64,000 nt of DNA from JAUILH01 sp965230535 (GCA_965230535.1 OZ246010.1:1240001-1304000), one strand, 5' to 3'. Positions 1 through 9,354 are shown, numbered from the stretch's first letter. Notes: a model not told the origin generated them from the letters alone. A program made the numbers and translations.

Positions 1-8
1 CTTTGAGT

Positions 9-2621
9 ATGCTCAAAAGTATGGCTTCCTTATATCTTGTTTTCAACTTACTGAATGTAGGGTATGCCCAGGTTCTTGCACCTGTAGATTTTGATGTGAC
101 TTCTGGTTTTTCAAGTTCCAATATCCAGATTCAGTTGAGCCATGCAGTTGCCGGTGTTGATATTTACTACACACTCAATGGTAACGAGCCTACTCAAAAC
201 GACATTTTATATACTGGTCCTATCACGCTTCAGAGCAGAGTTGGAGAAGCTGACAATTATGCTACAATTCCAACAAATCCGTCATTGACTTTTCCTTTTG
301 GGACCTATACCACTTCTAGAGCAAATAACAGAGGATGGTTACCTCCGTATACGGAATCATTCAAAATAAATGTACTTAGAGCCAAGGCCTTCAAAACTGG
401 CCATACACCAAGTATTTCTGTAACGCATAACTACATGGTGGACCCGGCTCCAACATCAAGATATTCTCTACCTATTGTCTCACTTACCGTTGACAGTAAT
501 TACCTGTTCTCAGCCGATAGCGGCATCTATGTATATGGCAATCATGCCGATGGAAACTACTCCCAAAAAGGAGCAGACTGGGAACGAACCGGACACATAG
601 AAATCTTTGACGATTTAGGCAATAGCATACTGTCTCACGACATCCGTTTAAGGATGCATGGTGGTGGTAGTCGACATTCGGCGAGAAAAAACATCAGATT
701 ATACGGTGAATACAACGGTTTGAACAACTTTGATGTCGATCTTTTCGACAATACTGAGCAAACCAAGTTCAAGAGATTAATGATTCGGGCAGGAGGGCAC
801 AGACCAGACTGTTTACCGAGAGATGACATGGCCAATGCAATTACAGAAGGCCTTAATAACGACCAACAACATTACAGAAGAGTCATCCTTTTTATTAATG
901 GAGAGTACTGGGGGCTTCATTCCATCAAAGAACGTGTCGACAATTACTTTTTCCAGAATCAATATGGTGTAGATGATAACGACATCACCGTGTTGGATCA
1001 GGAATATGATGTTCAGTCTGGAGGGCATGTCGTGGATGCCACAATGATTTCGAATCTGGAAACTTTCATGCAGAATAATGACATGACTCTGCTTCCTAAC
1101 TATCTGTATGTCACAGATAGAATTGATGTTGATAATTACATTGACTACATGTGTTCTGAGATTTTCCTGAGCAACCAGGATTGGGTTTATTCAAATGTAG
1201 TTTTATGGAGAAAGACAGGTCCACTTAATCCTGATGAGACTTTGGGTCACAATGGTAAATTCAGATGGTTGATGTATGATATGGATGGGGCCTTTGGAGG
1301 ATCCTGTAATCAGGCTTATTACACTGTAAACACCTTGGAAGATGCAACTGTTGAGACGGGACTATACTCCTCTTACACACGTTTTTTCAGAGGCTTATTG
1401 GAAAGTCCTGTTTTCAGGGATAAATTCATCAATCGTTTTAATGACCTACTAAATTCCTGGTTCAGGGAAGGTGTGGTAACCGCCAAAATGAATGAGTTCC
1501 ACACTACCCTATCTGCCGAAATGATGGAAAATGTGAACAGATGGCGCTACCCTTCTGAAGCCACCACATTGGCAGACAGAAATCTGGAAGTACCAAGTTT
1601 AGTACAGTGGGATACATTGTTCTATTACTTTAGACGATTTGCTGATAGACGTCCAAGAAAAATCAGAGAGCACATTCTGGCCAAATGGTCACTAACTGAC
1701 ACAAGCCGAATTACAGTAGACGTTAACGATGAAACCATGGGACGCGTTCAGGTAAATTCTATTTTAATTAACGAGCAAATTCCGGGACTTCAATCCAACA
1801 TCTATCCATGGAATGGTGCTTACATGAATGGCGTGAGCGTACCATTAATAGCCGTACCTCTTCCGGGATATAGATTTGTTGAATGGCAAGGATCGGGTAT
1901 CACGACCGATACACTTATGTGGAACCCAAATAGCGACACTTCAGTGGTAGCTGTGTTCGCAGTGGACAATTCGTTTCAACCAGTCTTGATCAATGAGGTC
2001 ATGCCTTCGAACTCTAATTTTTCAGAGGATAATTTCCAACAAAACGACGATTGGCTGGAACTCTTCAACCCAAACAATCATCCCGTAAATTTATCCGGTT
2101 CTCAATTCGATTTCAATGGACAAATCTGGACCATTCCTAATGGAACCATCATCGATGGCAATGGCTATCTGCTGTTCTGGAACGACAAAGAGACCTATCA
2201 AGGGAAAAACCACACCAACTTTAAACTGTCAAATGCTCAGAACATTGTTTATCTGATAGATCCAAATGGGAACACCATGGATTCTCTGGATTACCCAATG
2301 ACAGACAGTGATAAGTCGTACGGAAGGTTTCCTAACGGGAGCAATACATTCTCAGAATTTGATGGCCCAACTCCTAACATGAGCAACGACCTGACCGGAA
2401 TAGATGACATTGCCAATGCACTTGAACTGAAAATATATCCTAATCCGGCTAGCACAGAGATCTTCTTCAATAAAGAGATTTCTTTTGATGTACGAGACAT
2501 GACAGGAAGATTGATTGAATCAAAGGACAAACAGAACTATTTACGCCTCAATAATTACCCAAAAGGTGTGTATGTGATAACCACCACTTTTGGAGAAAGC
2601 AAAAAATTCATCATTAACTAG
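9..2621 (+). CDS. T9SS-exported CotH kinase-like / lamin-tail protein
   Basis: This is a large secreted protein of about 870 residues. The N-terminus is a signal peptide ending near GYAQ. A chitobiase-C-terminal-like beta domain follows (residues ~40-75, 'IYYTLNGNEPT'). The CotH kinase-like domain spans ~200-560, with 'RLRMHGGGS', 'KNIRL', 'GLHSIKERVDNYF' and the acidic motif 'YDMDGAFGG' near 425-433. A lamin-tail domain starts at ~660 ('LINEVMPSN ... DWLELFN'). The last ~65 residues are a T9SS type A sorting domain ('IYPNPAS ... KGVYVITT'). Known CotH proteins phosphorylate spore-coat proteins; activity and substrate here are not known. I chose ATG at 9 because it directly precedes the signal peptide. 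A TTG at 3 is possible, and the window edge hides the promoter. The next gene starts 7 nt downstream and is also a T9SS cargo. Confidence 0.85.
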   Translation: MLKSMASLYLVFNLLNVGYAQVLAPVDFDVTSGFSSSNIQIQLSHAVAGVDIYYTLNGNEPTQNDILYTGPITLQSRVGEADNYATIPTNPSLTFPFGTYTTSRANNRGWLPPYTESFKINVLRAKAFKTGHTPSISVTHNYMVDPAPTSRYSLPIVSLTVDSNYLFSADSGIYVYGNHADGNYSQKGADWERTGHIEIFDDLGNSILSHDIRLRMHGGGSRHSARKNIRLYGEYNGLNNFDVDLFDNTEQTKFKRLMIRAGGHRPDCLPRDDMANAITEGLNNDQQHYRRVILFINGEYWGLHSIKERVDNYFFQNQYGVDDNDITVLDQEYDVQSGGHVVDATMISNLETFMQNNDMTLLPNYLYVTDRIDVDNYIDYMCSEIFLSNQDWVYSNVVLWRKTGPLNPDETLGHNGKFRWLMYDMDGAFGGSCNQAYYTVNTLEDATVETGLYSSYTRFFRGLLESPVFRDKFINRFNDLLNSWFREGVVTAKMNEFHTTLSAEMMENVNRWRYPSEATTLADRNLEVPSLVQWDTLFYYFRRFADRRPRKIREHILAKWSLTDTSRITVDVNDETMGRVQVNSILINEQIPGLQSNIYPWNGAYMNGVSVPLIAVPLPGYRFVEWQGSGITTDTLMWNPNSDTSVVAVFAVDNSFQPVLINEVMPSNSNFSEDNFQQNDDWLELFNPNNHPVNLSGSQFDFNGQIWTIPNGTIIDGNGYLLFWNDKETYQGKNHTNFKLSNAQNIVYLIDPNGNTMDSLDYPMTDSDKSYGRFPNGSNTFSEFDGPTPNMSNDLTGIDDIANALELKIYPNPASTEIFFNKEISFDVRDMTGRLIESKDKQNYLRLNNYPKGVYVITTTFGESKKFIIN

Positions 2622-2627
2622 CAACTC

Positions 2628-5096
2628 ATGAAAAAGTCCCTGCTGCTATTTACTCTATTTGCCAGTTTTTTAGGTCACTCTCAAACCTTCACACGCATTC
2701 TTAAATCCACTGCTTTCGATAGAGACACTACCGACAGATACGGATGGGACGTTGACATTTCCGGAAATTTTGCAGTGATTGGTGCCTATGCGGATGACTT
2801 TGGGAATCTTAATCCAAACATGGGATCTGCTTATATCTATGAAAAAACAGCTCCTGATACCTGGACTTTCGTACAAAAAATTCAAAACTCGGATCAGGAT
2901 GACTATGACAGATTCGGGTATTCCGTTGCCATAGATGGAGACCTTATCGTGATTGGTGCTTACGGTGAGGATCATGATGAAAATGATGCAAATAACATGT
3001 CCAAAGCAGGTTCTGCTTACATTTTTGAAAGAGATGGTTCCGGCACATGGAATGAGGTTCAAAAGATTGTTGCCTCAGACAGAACTGCAGGAGACGAGTT
3101 TGGTTGGTGTGTTGCAATCAGCGATAGTACCATTGCTGTTGGTGCACATACGGAGGAACATGATGTAAACGGACTCAATCCTATTCACCATGCAGGTGCT
3201 GTTTACATGTTTGAAAGAAATGTCTCTGGTGTTTGGCAGCAAACTCAAAAGGTGGTTCACTTAGATCGTGCGCCGGATATCAACTTTCCAAACGGGTACT
3301 CTGGTGAAGATCAAAGCGATCAATTTGGTGGCAGCATTGGCTTATCTGGAGACTATATGGTAGTGAGTGCACACATGCACGATTGGAATGAGACAAATAC
3401 TTCTACCAATTGGGCTGGAGGAGCCGCCTATATTTTTGAACGCGATGGTGGCGGAGTTTGGCAACAAGTCAAAAAACTGGTGAACTACGACAGAAGAAAT
3501 TATGACCGATTCGGATATGCCGTTTCCATTGATACCAACTGGATTGTTGTAGGTGCTTATACTCAGGACTCATTGGCTCCTTCTGGCAGTGATGGCCTTA
3601 TGAATCCCGGAGCTGCCTATATCTACGAACGTGATGCCGGAGGAATCTGGAATCTCGATCAAAAAATTGTGGCTGGAGACAGAAATTCCGGAGATCACTT
3701 TGGCTATTCTGTAGACATTGATAACGGCATCATTGTTCTGGGCAGTGAACAGGACGATCATGATGAAAATGCTACAGATGCTCTGACAGATGCAGGTTCT
3801 GCTTATATTTTTACTTATGACGGAACAAATTGGAGTCAATCTCAGAAAATCGCGGCAGACGACCGTGATCAGGACGATTTATTCGGAATTTCCTGTGCCA
3901 TTTCCGGAGACGAGATCGTTGTTGGGTCCTTTCAACACGATTTAGATACAGACAGTCTCAACAATGTTGAAGATGCGGGAGCAGCCATATTTTTTACAGC
4001 AGACATTTGCCTCACCCCGATTACTTCCTCGCAAAACTTCAATGAGTGCTTTGGTTTTTCCATCACAGTTGGTTCCAATACTTATAGCACAACCGGAACT
4101 TACATTGATACATTAGTAGCTGCTAATGGGTGTGATAGTGTTGTGACCACCGATCTTACAGTTGGTCCGGATCTCAGTAGTTCCCAGAATATTTTCAGAT
4201 GCTTTGGGGAAAGCTATTCTATTGGAACAAGCACTTACTCTGCTACCGGAACTTATATGGATACCCTAACGGCAGTGGACGGTTGTGACAGTATTATCAC
4301 TACTAACTTAACCATCGGTCCTGACCTAAGTGATTCCCAGAATATCTTCAGATGCTTTGGGGGAAGCTATTCCATAGGGACAAGTACTTACACTTCAAGC
4401 GGAACCTATATGGACACACTGGTTGGCTCTAATGGATGTGATAGCGTTGTGACTACGAACCTCACAATTGGCGCACAACTAAGTTCTAGTAACATGCTTA
4501 CCATTTGTTTTGGGCAAACACACACCGTAGGTTCTTCAAGTTATACTACAACCGGTATCTATACAGACACAATAACTGCGAGCAATGGCTGTGACAGCAT
4601 TGTGACCACTGATTTAACAGTAGAGGCCCAGATCAATACCAATGTAACTCAATCAAACAATACCTTAAGTTCTGATGCTTTTGCAACAACCTATCAATGG
4701 CTAGATTGTGACAATGGGATGGCGCCTATTTCGGGAGCTCTGGGGCAGACCTACATTCCAACGACACCAGGTAATTATGCGGTAATTGTAACCATTGGAA
4801 GCTGCTCTGACACATCCACCTGCTATCAGGTAACCGTTTTTGATGGTGTCGATGAGCTTCAGGGCATCAACTGTCAGATTTACCCTAATCCAGCTCAAAA
4901 TAGCATTACAATTGCTTTAGACGAGTTCATTTCAGGATCTGTACAAATTATCAATATTGAAGGTGCACTCATTGAGCAATCAAGCTTCCTGGGCAAACAA
5001 ACAAAGCTCAACATTGAAGCATTGTCCAATGGCATTTACACCATTCAAATCACCACAGAAAAGGGTGTTGTTAGAAGACAATTCATCAAACACTAA
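2628..5096 (+). CDS. T9SS-exported FG-GAP propeller protein with 51-residue Cys repeats
   Basis: This 822-residue secreted protein has a signal peptide ending near LGHSQ. Residues ~25-460 hold about seven FG-GAP-like units with the pattern 'DxFGYSVAI ... IVIGAY ... GSAYIFERD', as in integrin-type beta propellers. Residues ~465-665 hold four repeats of 51 residues built around 'CFG ... GTYxDTL ... GCDSxxTTxLT'. The second and third copies are nearly identical at DNA level with a period of 153 bp (for example 4182 and 4335). An Ig-like segment follows, then a T9SS sorting domain beginning 'QIYPNPAQNS'. The cell-surface or secreted location is firm from the sorting domain. The role (adhesion or matrix) is inference. 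It probably shares a transcript with the CotH-like gene 7 nt upstream. Confidence 0.85.
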   Translation: MKKSLLLFTLFASFLGHSQTFTRILKSTAFDRDTTDRYGWDVDISGNFAVIGAYADDFGNLNPNMGSAYIYEKTAPDTWTFVQKIQNSDQDDYDRFGYSVAIDGDLIVIGAYGEDHDENDANNMSKAGSAYIFERDGSGTWNEVQKIVASDRTAGDEFGWCVAISDSTIAVGAHTEEHDVNGLNPIHHAGAVYMFERNVSGVWQQTQKVVHLDRAPDINFPNGYSGEDQSDQFGGSIGLSGDYMVVSAHMHDWNETNTSTNWAGGAAYIFERDGGGVWQQVKKLVNYDRRNYDRFGYAVSIDTNWIVVGAYTQDSLAPSGSDGLMNPGAAYIYERDAGGIWNLDQKIVAGDRNSGDHFGYSVDIDNGIIVLGSEQDDHDENATDALTDAGSAYIFTYDGTNWSQSQKIAADDRDQDDLFGISCAISGDEIVVGSFQHDLDTDSLNNVEDAGAAIFFTADICLTPITSSQNFNECFGFSITVGSNTYSTTGTYIDTLVAANGCDSVVTTDLTVGPDLSSSQNIFRCFGESYSIGTSTYSATGTYMDTLTAVDGCDSIITTNLTIGPDLSDSQNIFRCFGGSYSIGTSTYTSSGTYMDTLVGSNGCDSVVTTNLTIGAQLSSSNMLTICFGQTHTVGSSSYTTTGIYTDTITASNGCDSIVTTDLTVEAQINTNVTQSNNTLSSDAFATTYQWLDCDNGMAPISGALGQTYIPTTPGNYAVIVTIGSCSDTSTCYQVTVFDGVDELQGINCQIYPNPAQNSITIALDEFISGSVQIINIEGALIEQSSFLGKQTKLNIEALSNGIYTIQITTEKGVVRRQFIKH

Positions 5097-5161
5097 TTGA
5101 ACATGGCTTTAATATGCCGGAAGGTATTTACTCTCTAGTCTGAAGGACACTTTCTTTATTC

Positions 5162-5193
5162 TTGCCCGAGTAAATTAATTTTTCGGATATTTG
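5162..5193 (+). promoter_or_regulatory. Putative Bacteroidota-type promoter for the ATPase-importer operon
   Basis: TTG at 5162-5164, a 21-nt spacer and GATATTTG at 5186-5193 fit the TTG-N17-23-TAnnTTTG consensus except for the first base of the -7 box. The ATG at 5199 begins five bases after the box, so the mRNA would be leaderless or nearly so. The rest of the 102-nt gap from 5097 shows no riboswitch or strong terminator. Confidence 0.45.
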
Positions 5194-5198
5194 TAAGC

Positions 5199-5753
5199 AT
5201 GCCTTTTCAAAATTATAAGATCATTATAACTGGTGCTCCCGGAACAGGAAAGACGTCTATCGTGAATGGTCTGGCCGAGCGTGGATACAAATGTTTTGAA
5301 GAGGCCGCAAGATCGGTCATTAAAGAAGAACAGGGCGTGAGCGATTGTCTTCCATGGGACAATGTTATTGGCTTTTCGGAGAAAGTTAAAACCCTTACTG
5401 AATCTTACATTGACGAGTCGGGATCTTTTGATTTGGTCTTTTTTGACAGAGGTTTGCCTGACACCATTGCTTATCTAAAAGTGGCTGATATTGATGAAGA
5501 TTTAGGCATTAGAAACATGATGCCGGGGATCAACTACTTTCCAAAAATCTTCTTAACTCCATTTTGGGAAGACATTTATGTCAATGACAAGGAGCGAAAA
5601 GAATCCAGTGAGGAGGCGCTTAGAATTGAAGCCTCATTAATTGCCACATACAAAGATTTAGGATTTGAGATTGTAGTAATTGAACCAGGTTCCGTTGAAG
5701 AGAGAATCCAATTTGTTCTTGACACCCTAAAAGGTCATGATGTTCTTGCGTAA
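5199..5753 (+). CDS. P-loop ATPase of the AAA_28 / COG3911 type
   Basis: This 184-residue soluble protein has a Walker A loop GAPGTGKT at residues 12-19 and a Walker B-like strand 'LVFFDRGLPD' near residue 87. The later 'NDKERKES' could be an Arg-rich lid. This is the plan of small predicted ATPases related to nucleotide or nucleoside kinases. The substrate is unknown. Its 3' end overlaps the start of the next gene by 17 nt, so it is probably co-translated with a FecCD/BtuCD-type importer. That suggests, without proof, a role in processing or sensing the imported ligand. The start is supported by a promoter-like element ending five bases before the ATG. Confidence 0.75.
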   Translation: MPFQNYKIIITGAPGTGKTSIVNGLAERGYKCFEEAARSVIKEEQGVSDCLPWDNVIGFSEKVKTLTESYIDESGSFDLVFFDRGLPDTIAYLKVADIDEDLGIRNMMPGINYFPKIFLTPFWEDIYVNDKERKESSEEALRIEASLIATYKDLGFEIVVIEPGSVEERIQFVLDTLKGHDVLA

Positions 5754-6864
5754 GATTCTTCTTTTACTCTGCTTACACTTGCTTGTTGGTTGTTCTCAGG
5801 ACGCAGAAATGTGTGAGTCTCCTGAAACTGTTGAGGAAAACTCATGTGCCCACAGCAAACTTCTTAGTATACATCAACATAAATCTGAAGAAGGCTTCAC
5901 AGTTTCTATTTCTGAAGTAGACAACACCCCGGAACAAACATTCATTCTGTCAGATGATTCAGAGAATTTTGATCATTGCGACAACTTCATTCAAATCCCT
6001 GTAAAAAAAGCCGTGGTCTTTTCGGCTACACATTTATTTATGATTGATACGCTTTCTCAATCATCAGCCATACATGGATTTAGTGACGCCAACTATACCG
6101 CCAATAAGGAAATTCAAGATGGCATTAAAGAAGGAAAAATTAAGGAATTAGGAGATTTTGCTTCTGCAGATATTGAATCAATTATTATGATGAAACCGGA
6201 TCTCGTCATGATTTCAGGATTTGGAGACAACAGTGTTAAAATTGAGCAGCTGAAAAAAGCGGGAATCCCAGTCATTCAAAACTATGAATGGAAAGAAGAA
6301 ACACCACTGGGACGTGCAGAATGGATCAAACTATTTGGCGTATTGTTTAACGAATCAAATTCGGCAGAACAAATTTTCGCTGGTATTGAGAAAAACTATA
6401 CTCAAGTCAAACAATCCGTTGCTTCATTGCCAGAATATACAAACGGGTTCTTATGTGGAGTGCCTTTTAAGGGTATCTGGCATGTACCAGGAGGGCAAAG
6501 TTTCATGGCTAAAATTTTCAAAGACGGAAACATCAAGTATCCCTGGAAAAACAATGATCAAACGGGTAGTTTAGCACTTGATTTTGAAAGTGTGACCTAT
6601 CAACAGAAGGACAATCCTCTATGGCTAAGTTGTGGCTATAACACAAAAGCATCCCTTCTTGAGACTGATAGTAGATTTGAAAGTTTTGAGGCCTTTAAAA
6701 ACGGCAGAGTATATAACTACCACAAAAGATCCGGGCATAACGGCGTTATCTGGTATTGGGAGGAAAGTGTATTGCGTTGCGATAAGCTGCTCTCTGATTT
6801 TGTAGAGATTTGCCATTTTAAAGGAGATCCAAATAAGCTATATTTTTTCAAGGTTTTGGAATGA
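5737..6864 (+). CDS. ABC importer substrate-binding lipoprotein (BtuF/FepB class)
   Basis: The 375-residue precursor begins with a hydrophobic signal and the lipobox 'LVGC' (Cys ~19), so it should be lipid-anchored in the periplasm. From ~85 on it follows the class III (TroA/BtuF-like) fold pattern: 'KAVVFSATHLFMIDTL', 'IHGFSDANY', 'IIMMKPDLVMISGF', 'LKKAGIPVIQN'. These proteins deliver siderophores, haem or cobalamin to FecCD/BtuCD-type permeases; the ligand cannot be read from sequence. The N-terminal ~80 residues, rich in Cys, His and acidic residues, precede the fold and are unusual. ATG at 5740 is an equally possible start. The gene overlaps the permease gene by ATGA. Confidence 0.85.
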   Translation: MMFLRKILLLLCLHLLVGCSQDAEMCESPETVEENSCAHSKLLSIHQHKSEEGFTVSISEVDNTPEQTFILSDDSENFDHCDNFIQIPVKKAVVFSATHLFMIDTLSQSSAIHGFSDANYTANKEIQDGIKEGKIKELGDFASADIESIIMMKPDLVMISGFGDNSVKIEQLKKAGIPVIQNYEWKEETPLGRAEWIKLFGVLFNESNSAEQIFAGIEKNYTQVKQSVASLPEYTNGFLCGVPFKGIWHVPGGQSFMAKIFKDGNIKYPWKNNDQTGSLALDFESVTYQQKDNPLWLSCGYNTKASLLETDSRFESFEAFKNGRVYNYHKRSGHNGVIWYWEESVLRCDKLLSDFVEICHFKGDPNKLYFFKVLE

Positions 6865-7856
6865 GATCTATCGGTTTGACATATCTCCTTCTGGGTACTA
6901 TTCTTACAGGGCTTTTCATTCTTGGAATTGGTTTAGGCTCAGCAGACATAAGTTTTTCAGAAGCTCTGGGAGCTTTGTTCAAGTCGAGCAGCGAGTCGCC
7001 TGAAGCCTATATAATTCAGGAGTTGAGACTACCGAGATCCCTTGTTGCAATTTTAGCCGGAGCTGGTCTGGCAGTTTCCGGATTGATCATGCAAACCTTA
7101 TTTACAAATATTCTGGCCGGACCTCACATTCTTGGCGTTTCGAGTGGTGCTTCACTATTCGTAGCCTTGGTTATACTCGCAGGAGGCACCATCGGCAGTC
7201 TTACTTTACCAGTGGCAGCTATTCTTGGGGCCTTAAGTGTCTCTACATTGATTTTATTCATTTCAAGAACGCTCTCGTCAGGCACACTTTTGCTCATCAT
7301 TGGAGTGATGATTGCCAGCTTTTGTAGTGCATGTGTCAGTTTGATGGAATATTACGCGGACTATCAGGCACTGAAATCTTTTGTGATCTGGACTATGGGA
7401 GATTTTTCAGCAGTTGGCGCAGAGAACCTCCCCATTTTGGCTATACTTACTGTTGTTGGAATTGCCGCCAGTTTCGGATCGTCCAAAGCCCTAAACGCAC
7501 TTTTAATGGGCGAATCCAGCGCACACTCCTTAGGTTTTAAAGTAAAATCTATCAGAACCTGGTTGTTGTTGGTAACAGCTGTTTTGGCCGGAAGTATCAC
7601 CGCCTACTGTGGACCTATTGCCTTTATAGGTCTGGCCGTTCCCAATTTGGTTAGATTCATTGTTAAAACAGCCAACCATCAGGTCATGATTCCTATTGTT
7701 TTGCTTGCAGGTGCTTGTTTTGGATTGCTTTGTGACATCATATCCAGACTTCCCGGAGACGACAGAACTCTTCCGGTAAACGTAGCCAGTGCTTTAATAG
7801 GCGCACCGATAGTCGTCATTATTTTGCTTAAATATCGAAAAACGATGAGCAGATGA
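6861..7856 (+). CDS. FecCD-family ABC importer permease
   Basis: This 331-residue polytopic membrane protein has about nine or ten hydrophobic segments. Family motifs include 'ELRLPRSLVAILAGAGLAVSG' split across the first loop, 'NILAGPHILGVSSGA' and 'GPIAFIGLAVPNLVR'. The last is the region contacting the ATPase in BtuC/FecD. It should form the inner-membrane channel for an iron-siderophore, haem or cobalamin importer. It overlaps the lipoprotein gene upstream and the ATPase gene downstream by ATGA, giving a compact three-part importer. No TonB-dependent receptor lies in this window, so the outer-membrane partner must be encoded elsewhere. Confidence 0.9.
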   Translation: MRSIGLTYLLLGTILTGLFILGIGLGSADISFSEALGALFKSSSESPEAYIIQELRLPRSLVAILAGAGLAVSGLIMQTLFTNILAGPHILGVSSGASLFVALVILAGGTIGSLTLPVAAILGALSVSTLILFISRTLSSGTLLLIIGVMIASFCSACVSLMEYYADYQALKSFVIWTMGDFSAVGAENLPILAILTVVGIAASFGSSKALNALLMGESSAHSLGFKVKSIRTWLLLVTAVLAGSITAYCGPIAFIGLAVPNLVRFIVKTANHQVMIPIVLLAGACFGLLCDIISRLPGDDRTLPVNVASALIGAPIVVIILLKYRKTMSR

Positions 7857-8548
7857 TTCAGTTTAAGCAAGCACATATCGGTTACTCAAATGATCTTATC
7901 CGTGAGATCAACCTGGAACTCCCGGCCTCCGGAATCATCGGTTTGTTTGGAAAAAACGGCACAGGCAAATCGACTTTATTCAAAACCTTAATTGGACTTC
8001 AAAGTCTGAGAAAAGGCACAATTACTCTGGAAAACGAAAGCTTAAAAGACATCCATCCAAAAGCACTGGCAAAGAAAATCGCTTACTGCCCCACTCAACT
8101 GTTTTCTTACGGTAACATGACCGTTATGGATGTGGTTTCCAATGGGAGGATCCCTCACCTTTCCTGGTTAGGCAAGCTTGGTAAAAAGGACAAGGACATT
8201 GTTTCGAGAAGTATGGAAATTATGGACATTGGCAACATTAAAGACCAACTAATTTCAGAGTGTAGCGATGGACAAAAACAAAAGGCGATGATTGCGTCTG
8301 CTTTGGCCCAGGAAACTTCAGTTATCTTACTGGACGAACCAACAGCATTCCTGGATTATCCATCGAAATTGGAATTGATCAAACAGTTGGAAACCATTGC
8401 CAATTCAGGAAAACTCATTTTGATTTCATCCCACGATTTAGATTTGTTCGATTCGGCATGCAACCTGAAATTACTCATTCACGAGCAGAAGATCGTTTCA
8501 TCAAAAGATTCGGAATTCGGTAGTTTGTGGGCCGATTTTACCAGTTAG
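7853..8548 (+). CDS. ABC importer ATP-binding protein (FecE/BtuD class)
   Basis: This 231-residue ATPase should energise the importer encoded just upstream. Walker A is GKNGTGKST (residues 33-41), Walker B 'VILLDEPT' (~157-164) and the H-loop 'SSHD' (~193). The ABC signature reads SECSDGQKQ instead of the usual LSGGQ, so the second residue is Asp rather than Gly in the conserved core. At 231 residues it is slightly shorter than typical FecE (~255). It overlaps the permease gene by 4 nt. Its TAG stop interlocks with the TAA of map on the other strand (8545-8548). Confidence 0.88.
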   Translation: MIQFKQAHIGYSNDLIREINLELPASGIIGLFGKNGTGKSTLFKTLIGLQSLRKGTITLENESLKDIHPKALAKKIAYCPTQLFSYGNMTVMDVVSNGRIPHLSWLGKLGKKDKDIVSRSMEIMDIGNIKDQLISECSDGQKQKAMIASALAQETSVILLDEPTAFLDYPSKLELIKQLETIANSGKLILISSHDLDLFDSACNLKLLIHEQKIVSSKDSEFGSLWADFTS

Positions 8549-9354
8549 GCTACAATGTTTCTTGGCCTTGGAGTAGATCGTTCTATCCCCAAAACATCTT
8601 CAACATAATCGAAGGTCGACAGAATTTCCGGCTTGCCATCTACCAAAGCAACGTCATGCTCAAAATGGGCACTTGGTTTTCTATCAGCAGTCACAATGGT
8701 CCAACCGTCACTTAATTGACTCACTCTGTGAGTTCCCATATTAATCATAGGTTCTATCGCCAATACAATTCCGTTTTGAAGTTTAGCACCTCTGCCCTTC
8801 TTCCCATAATTTGGTACTTGAGGATCTTCATGCAAGCTTCTGCCAAGACCGTGTCCAACCAACTCTCTTACCACACCATAACCATCTTTCTCTGCATGCC
8901 ATTGAATCTCCGCTCCAATATCTCCTACTCTTCCTCCTGCCTTCATTTGTGCAATTCCCTTGTACAAGTAATCCTTGGTTCTTTCACAAAGTAATTTAAT
9001 CTCTTCCTTCACTTCTCCCACGTAAAAAGTATAGGCATGATCTCCGTAGAATCCGTGCTTAATAGCTCCACAATCAACCGAGACAATATCGCCGTCTTGT
9101 AAAGGCCGTTTAGTTGGTAAACCATGCACCACTTGTTCGTTCACTGAAGTCAAAATCGTGTTTGGACAATCATACAGTCCTAAAAACCCTGGCAAGGCTT
9201 CTTGTTCGCGAATATACTCTTCCGCCATGGCATCCAGTTTAAGTGTATCCACGCCTGGTTTGATTTCAGCGGCAAGCATACCAAGGGTTTTCGACACCAC
9301 CAGTGCTGCTTCTCTCATCAATTCAATTTCTTCCAGGGTCTTTAAATGGATCAT
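8545..9354 (-). CDS. map: Methionine aminopeptidase, type I
   Basis: This cytoplasmic enzyme removes the initiator methionine from new proteins. The 269 residues match the type I family. All five metal ligands are visible: D94 and D105 ('VDCG ... GDHA'), H168 ('GHGLGRSLHE'), E201 ('AIEPMI') and E232 ('HFEHDVAL'). His77 ('VVHGLP') matches the substrate-contact histidine. It is transcribed divergently from the TerB-like gene, with a TATCTTTG -7 box at 9381-9374 leaving a leader of roughly 13-16 nt. The 3' end interlocks with the ABC ATPase stop codon. Confidence 0.95.
   Translation of the reverse strand: MIHLKTLEEIELMREAALVVSKTLGMLAAEIKPGVDTLKLDAMAEEYIREQEALPGFLGLYDCPNTILTSVNEQVVHGLPTKRPLQDGDIVSVDCGAIKHGFYGDHAYTFYVGEVKEEIKLLCERTKDYLYKGIAQMKAGGRVGDIGAEIQWHAEKDGYGVVRELVGHGLGRSLHEDPQVPNYGKKGRGAKLQNGIVLAIEPMINMGTHRVSQLSDGWTIVTADRKPSAHFEHDVALVDGKPEILSTFDYVEDVLGIERSTPRPRNIVA

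Noticed and set aside
2670..3062. 130-codon open frame antisense to the propeller protein
   Set aside because: It mirrors the repeated coding pattern of the plus-strand gene and resembles no known protein; the plus-strand gene is clear.
4020..4625. Tandem repeats as a possible CRISPR array
   Set aside because: The period is 153 bp, the frame stays open and the units encode matching protein repeats.
5097..5198. Cobalamin or other riboswitch before the importer operon
   Set aside because: The gap is only 102 nt, the predicted promoter lies at its very end, and no B12-box-like sequence is seen.
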